Source: HK1 sp965221725
GTDB lineage: Bacteria > Pseudomonadota > Gammaproteobacteria > HK1
DNA: 64,000 nt
Direction: 5' to 3'
NCBI GenBank assembly: GCA_965221725.1
Contig: OZ244909.1
Location: 2,666,001 to 2,730,000, forward strand
Made by a program: the position numbers and the translations under genes
Notes under the pieces: model-generated
Databases searched by the model: none
Seen by the model: only the letters and a program-made list of their open reading frames with translations
What the model was told of the DNA's origin: nothing
Shown here: one piece after another, positions 61,747 through 64,000 of the stretch
How positions within the stretch are numbered: the first letter of the stretch is position 1
Layout of the letters: each line of letters starts with the position of its first letter

Positions 61747-62685
61747 ATGAGTGTCCTGGTTATCGCGGAACACGACAGCGCCACGCTCGCCGCGGCCACC
61801 CTGAACACCGTTGCCGCCGCCCGCGAGCTGGATGACGACATTCATGTGCTGGTCGCCGGCGCCGGTTGTGCCGGGGCAGCGGACGCGGCGACGAAGGTCG
61901 CCGGCGTCGGCAAGGTGCGCGTGGCGGACGACGCGGCCTACGCCAACCAGCTCGTGGAGAATCTGGCCGCCCTGCTCGCGCGCATCGCGGGCGAGTACAC
62001 CCACGTACTTGTCGCCGCCACCAAGGCCGGCAAGAACGTGCTCCCGCGAGCCGCTGCGTTGCTCGATGTATCGCCGATCTCGGACATCAGCGGCATCGAG
62101 TCGGCCGACACCTTCGTGCGTCCCATCTACGCCGGCAACGCCATTGCCACCGTGCAGTCGAGCGATGCGATCAAGCTGCTTTCGGTCCGCGCGACTTCGT
62201 TCGAACCCGCCGCGGAGGAAGGCGGCACCGCCGTGGTGGAGAGCGTCGAAGCCGCGGGCGACAGTGGTCTGTCCACCTTCGTCGGCCAGGACCTCACGCA
62301 GTCCGAACGCCCCGAACTCACCTCCGCCCGCATCGTGATCTCGGGCGGGCGGGGGATGCAGAACGGGGAGAACTTCGCGCTGCTGGAGGATGTCGCCGAC
62401 AAGCTCGGGGCCGCAGTCGGCGCTTCCCGCGCCGCGGTGGACGCCGGATTCGTGCCCAACGACTACCAGGTCGGTCAGACCGGCAAGGTGGTGGCCCCCG
62501 ACCTCTACATTGCGGTGGGGATCTCGGGTGCAATCCAGCATCTCGCCGGGATGAAGGAGAGCAAGGTCATCGTCGCCATCAACAAGGACGAGGAGGCCCC
62601 GATCTTCCAGGTCGCGGACTACGGCCTGGTGGCGGACCTGTTCGAAGCGGTACCGGAGCTGAGCGCGGAGCTGTCGAAGTCCTGA
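61747..62685 (+). CDS. etfA: Electron transfer flavoprotein alpha subunit
   Basis: A 312-residue chain with the alpha/beta N-terminal domain and the FAD-binding C-terminal domain: SGGRGMQNGENFALLEDVADKLG, then GFVPNDYQVGQTGKVVAPDLYIAVGISGAIQHLAGM and INKDEEAPIFQVADYGLVADLFE. It is 2 bases after etfB, so translationally coupled. Confidence 0.95.
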   Translation: MSVLVIAEHDSATLAAATLNTVAAARELDDDIHVLVAGAGCAGAADAATKVAGVGKVRVADDAAYANQLVENLAALLARIAGEYTHVLVAATKAGKNVLPRAAALLDVSPISDISGIESADTFVRPIYAGNAIATVQSSDAIKLLSVRATSFEPAAEEGGTAVVESVEAAGDSGLSTFVGQDLTQSERPELTSARIVISGGRGMQNGENFALLEDVADKLGAAVGASRAAVDAGFVPNDYQVGQTGKVVAPDLYIAVGISGAIQHLAGMKESKVIVAINKDEEAPIFQVADYGLVADLFEAVPELSAELSKS

Positions 62686-62897
62686 CCGCGGCTTTGGCCC
62701 CGCCGTCCCCTGACGTTCCCGGCCCACTTAATTTCGAGGTCGTACGGGCCGGGCTCCCCCGCGGCAGCCCGGACGCGGCCGCGTCCGGCTGGCCCGGAAA
62801 TTTCACCGATTCGCGAGGCGGGGGCGCGGCGAAAACAGTCGGATCCCGCGTCCGCAGCCGGGAAGGGGTGGAATTTTCGGGCTCGGACCGAGGTTTG

Positions 62898-63377
62898 TCA
62901 GAGCAGGTCGAGCACCGACTCCGCGCCGGATTTTTCGAGCGGGAGACCCTCGTCGAGGAGAAGGTGGGTGACCACGCCGTCCTCGACCACCATCGCGTAG
63001 CGGCGGGAGCGCACGCCGATACCGTGGCCGACGAGGTCGAAATCGAGACCCGCCGCCCTGGCGAACTCTGCGTTGCCGTCGGCGACCATGTGGATGGCGT
63101 CAGCGTTCTGCGCCTTGCCCCACGCATCCATCACGAAGGCATCGTTGACCGAGATGCACACGATGTCGTCGACACCCGCTGCCTTGATTCGGTCGGCGTT
63201 GGCGACGAAGCCGGGCAGGTGGGCGGCCGAACATGTCGGCGTGAATGCTCCGGGGACTGCGAACACCACGACCTTCTTGCCTGCGAACAGCTCATCGCTC
63301 GTGACCCCGCCGGGTCCGTCCACCGTCATGTGGGCGAGATTCACGCTCGGAACCTTGTCTCCAACCTGGATCGTCAT
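62898..63377 (-). CDS. Peroxiredoxin, Prx5 type
   Basis: A 159-residue thioredoxin-fold peroxidase. The peroxidatic Cys is in VPGAFTPTCSAAHLPGF; the fold is completed by DIVCISVNDAFVMDAWGK, MVADGNAEFARAAGLDFDL and GIGVRSRRYAMVVEDGVV. Cys near residue 75 (IVCIS) is also conserved in many relatives. It reduces hydrogen peroxide or organic peroxides with thiol donors. ATG at 63377 is set by MTIQVGDKVPSVNL; GGACG upstream is weak. It is convergent with etfBA across 212 gene-free bases. Confidence 0.93.
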   Translation of the reverse strand: MTIQVGDKVPSVNLAHMTVDGPGGVTSDELFAGKKVVVFAVPGAFTPTCSAAHLPGFVANADRIKAAGVDDIVCISVNDAFVMDAWGKAQNADAIHMVADGNAEFARAAGLDFDLVGHGIGVRSRRYAMVVEDGVVTHLLLDEGLPLEKSGAESVLDLL

Positions 63378-63758
63378 CGTCGTTCGTCCTCGGATTATGT
63401 TTGCGGATATGTTTGCGGAATAAGGGATTTTCGAAGAAATGGCTCTGCGCCCGTGACCGGATCGTGCCGGCGCGGTGACTGATTTCCAGTCGGATACCAC
63501 TTCACGGCAGACGGCGGAGCAATCTTCGCCCGGCGGCGCGGGCGCGACAAGTGCCCCCTCATGCCGCTCGGGGTTATCTCGATGCGGCGGCGCCGGGAAT
63601 CCCTGCGTATTCCGAATGTGTCGACACCGCGCAGGTCGATGAGCGCCGCGTAATCCGAACCGTCCGATCGCCCGTCCGCTCCATGTCCTCCGTCGGACCC
63701 ACGGTGCGGAATGGTCTTGGCAGCCGCTCGGGGCTTGTTCGGGTTCCGGCCTGCGGGT
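63378..63758. other. Gene-free interval upstream of the peroxiredoxin
   Basis: No gene recognised. Near 63393-63420 the element atatgtttgcgg is repeated (complement CCGCAAACATA), followed on the minus strand by CATAAT-like bases, which may form the peroxiredoxin promoter, but the assignment is weak. The frames at 63551-63834 on both strands show no family similarity. Confidence 0.4.
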
Positions 63759-64000
63759 TCAGCCGACGTAGCGGCCGAGCCGCACCGCCGACTCCCCGCG
63801 GCGCAGCCGTCGCGACGGCATGATGAGGACGCACTCCGGATGCGGAGTGCAGATTGCGCGCTCCCCGTCCCAGCCGATGACGGTGCCCTCGTCGGGGATG
63901 ACTTCCATGCCCTCGTAGTCCTCCACGAACCGGAAATGGTCGCTCTCGATGGTTACCGACTCGCTGACCTCGATGATTCGCTGCACCCTCGGTGCCGCCG
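63759..64000 (-). CDS. Aspartoacylase/succinylglutamate desuccinylase-like protein, C-terminal fragment
   Basis: The frame is open to the window end and continues past it, so the N-terminus is missing. The visible C-terminal part reads RVQRIIEVSESVTIESDHFRF then GMEVIPDEGTVIGWDG, VLIMPSRRLRRGESAVRLG and a final RYVG. I recognise this as the C-terminal beta domain of the AstE/AspA-like M14-type metallopeptidase family. The catalytic zinc site would lie upstream and cannot be checked here. Confidence 0.65.
   Translation of the reverse strand, partial: AAPRVQRIIEVSESVTIESDHFRFVEDYEGMEVIPDEGTVIGWDGERAICTPHPECVLIMPSRRLRRGESAVRLGRYVG

Overview
The window is a mostly GC-rich, tightly packed bacterial chromosome segment. 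Gene content suggests a heterotrophic Proteobacterium, probably gammaproteobacterial, though no rRNA or housekeeping marker here fixes the taxon. Supporting features are two PHA synthases, the ETF/ETF-QO electron route, fatty-acid-type CoA enzymes, an aminotransferase next to a BKACE enzyme, a TPP-riboswitch thiamine operon and outer-membrane proteins. No tRNA, rRNA or CRISPR array was seen.

Layout. 1-2.5 kb: RidA end, a DUF523-DUF1722 protein and an alkaline-phosphatase-like phosphodiesterase. 2.5-20.6 kb: a sterol locus. Going leftward from 20.6 kb, one operon encodes a C-4 demethylation dehydrogenase (SdmB type), a Rieske oxygenase (SdmA type), a sterol C-14 reductase (ERG24 type), CYP51, a single polypeptide carrying squalene epoxidase plus oxidosqualene cyclase, a GPP34(GOLPH3)-cytochrome P450 fusion, and a DHCR24-type sterol delta-24 reductase. 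Next to it lie a squalene synthase, a LolA-like periplasmic protein, a beta-barrel outer-membrane protein and a divergent RND/MMPL exporter. Together they could make a demethylated, side-chain-saturated sterol from farnesyl-PP and export it to the outer membrane. An intact ISAs1-type element with a 10-bp target duplication sits between a candidate promoter and the operon.

22-38 kb: glyoxalase II, a PPOX flavoprotein, a Bcr/CflA efflux pump, an acyl-CoA synthetase, metY, a CoA-binding protein, two phaC genes separated and preceded by dispersed inverted repeats, a DUF2889 protein, a class III aminotransferase with a DUF849 enzyme, and a YdjM-like membrane hydrolase. 38-44 kb: a DMT exporter followed by a decayed island. 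The island holds an hsdR 3' remnant fused to a truncated AlbA_2 gene, a DUF4411 toxin whose antitoxin is cut by a truncated IS3 element, and a secreted protein that has lost its start.

44-54 kb: an S9 peptidase, then the thiamine regulon (thiD-thiO-thiS-thiG-thiE, thiY-tenA-thiZ-thiX, TPP riboswitch), and crcB. 54-64 kb: serA-serC-DUF1015 behind an acyl-CoA dehydrogenase, ETF-QO divergent from etfBA (which would reoxidise that dehydrogenase), a peroxiredoxin, and the end of an aspartoacylase-like gene.
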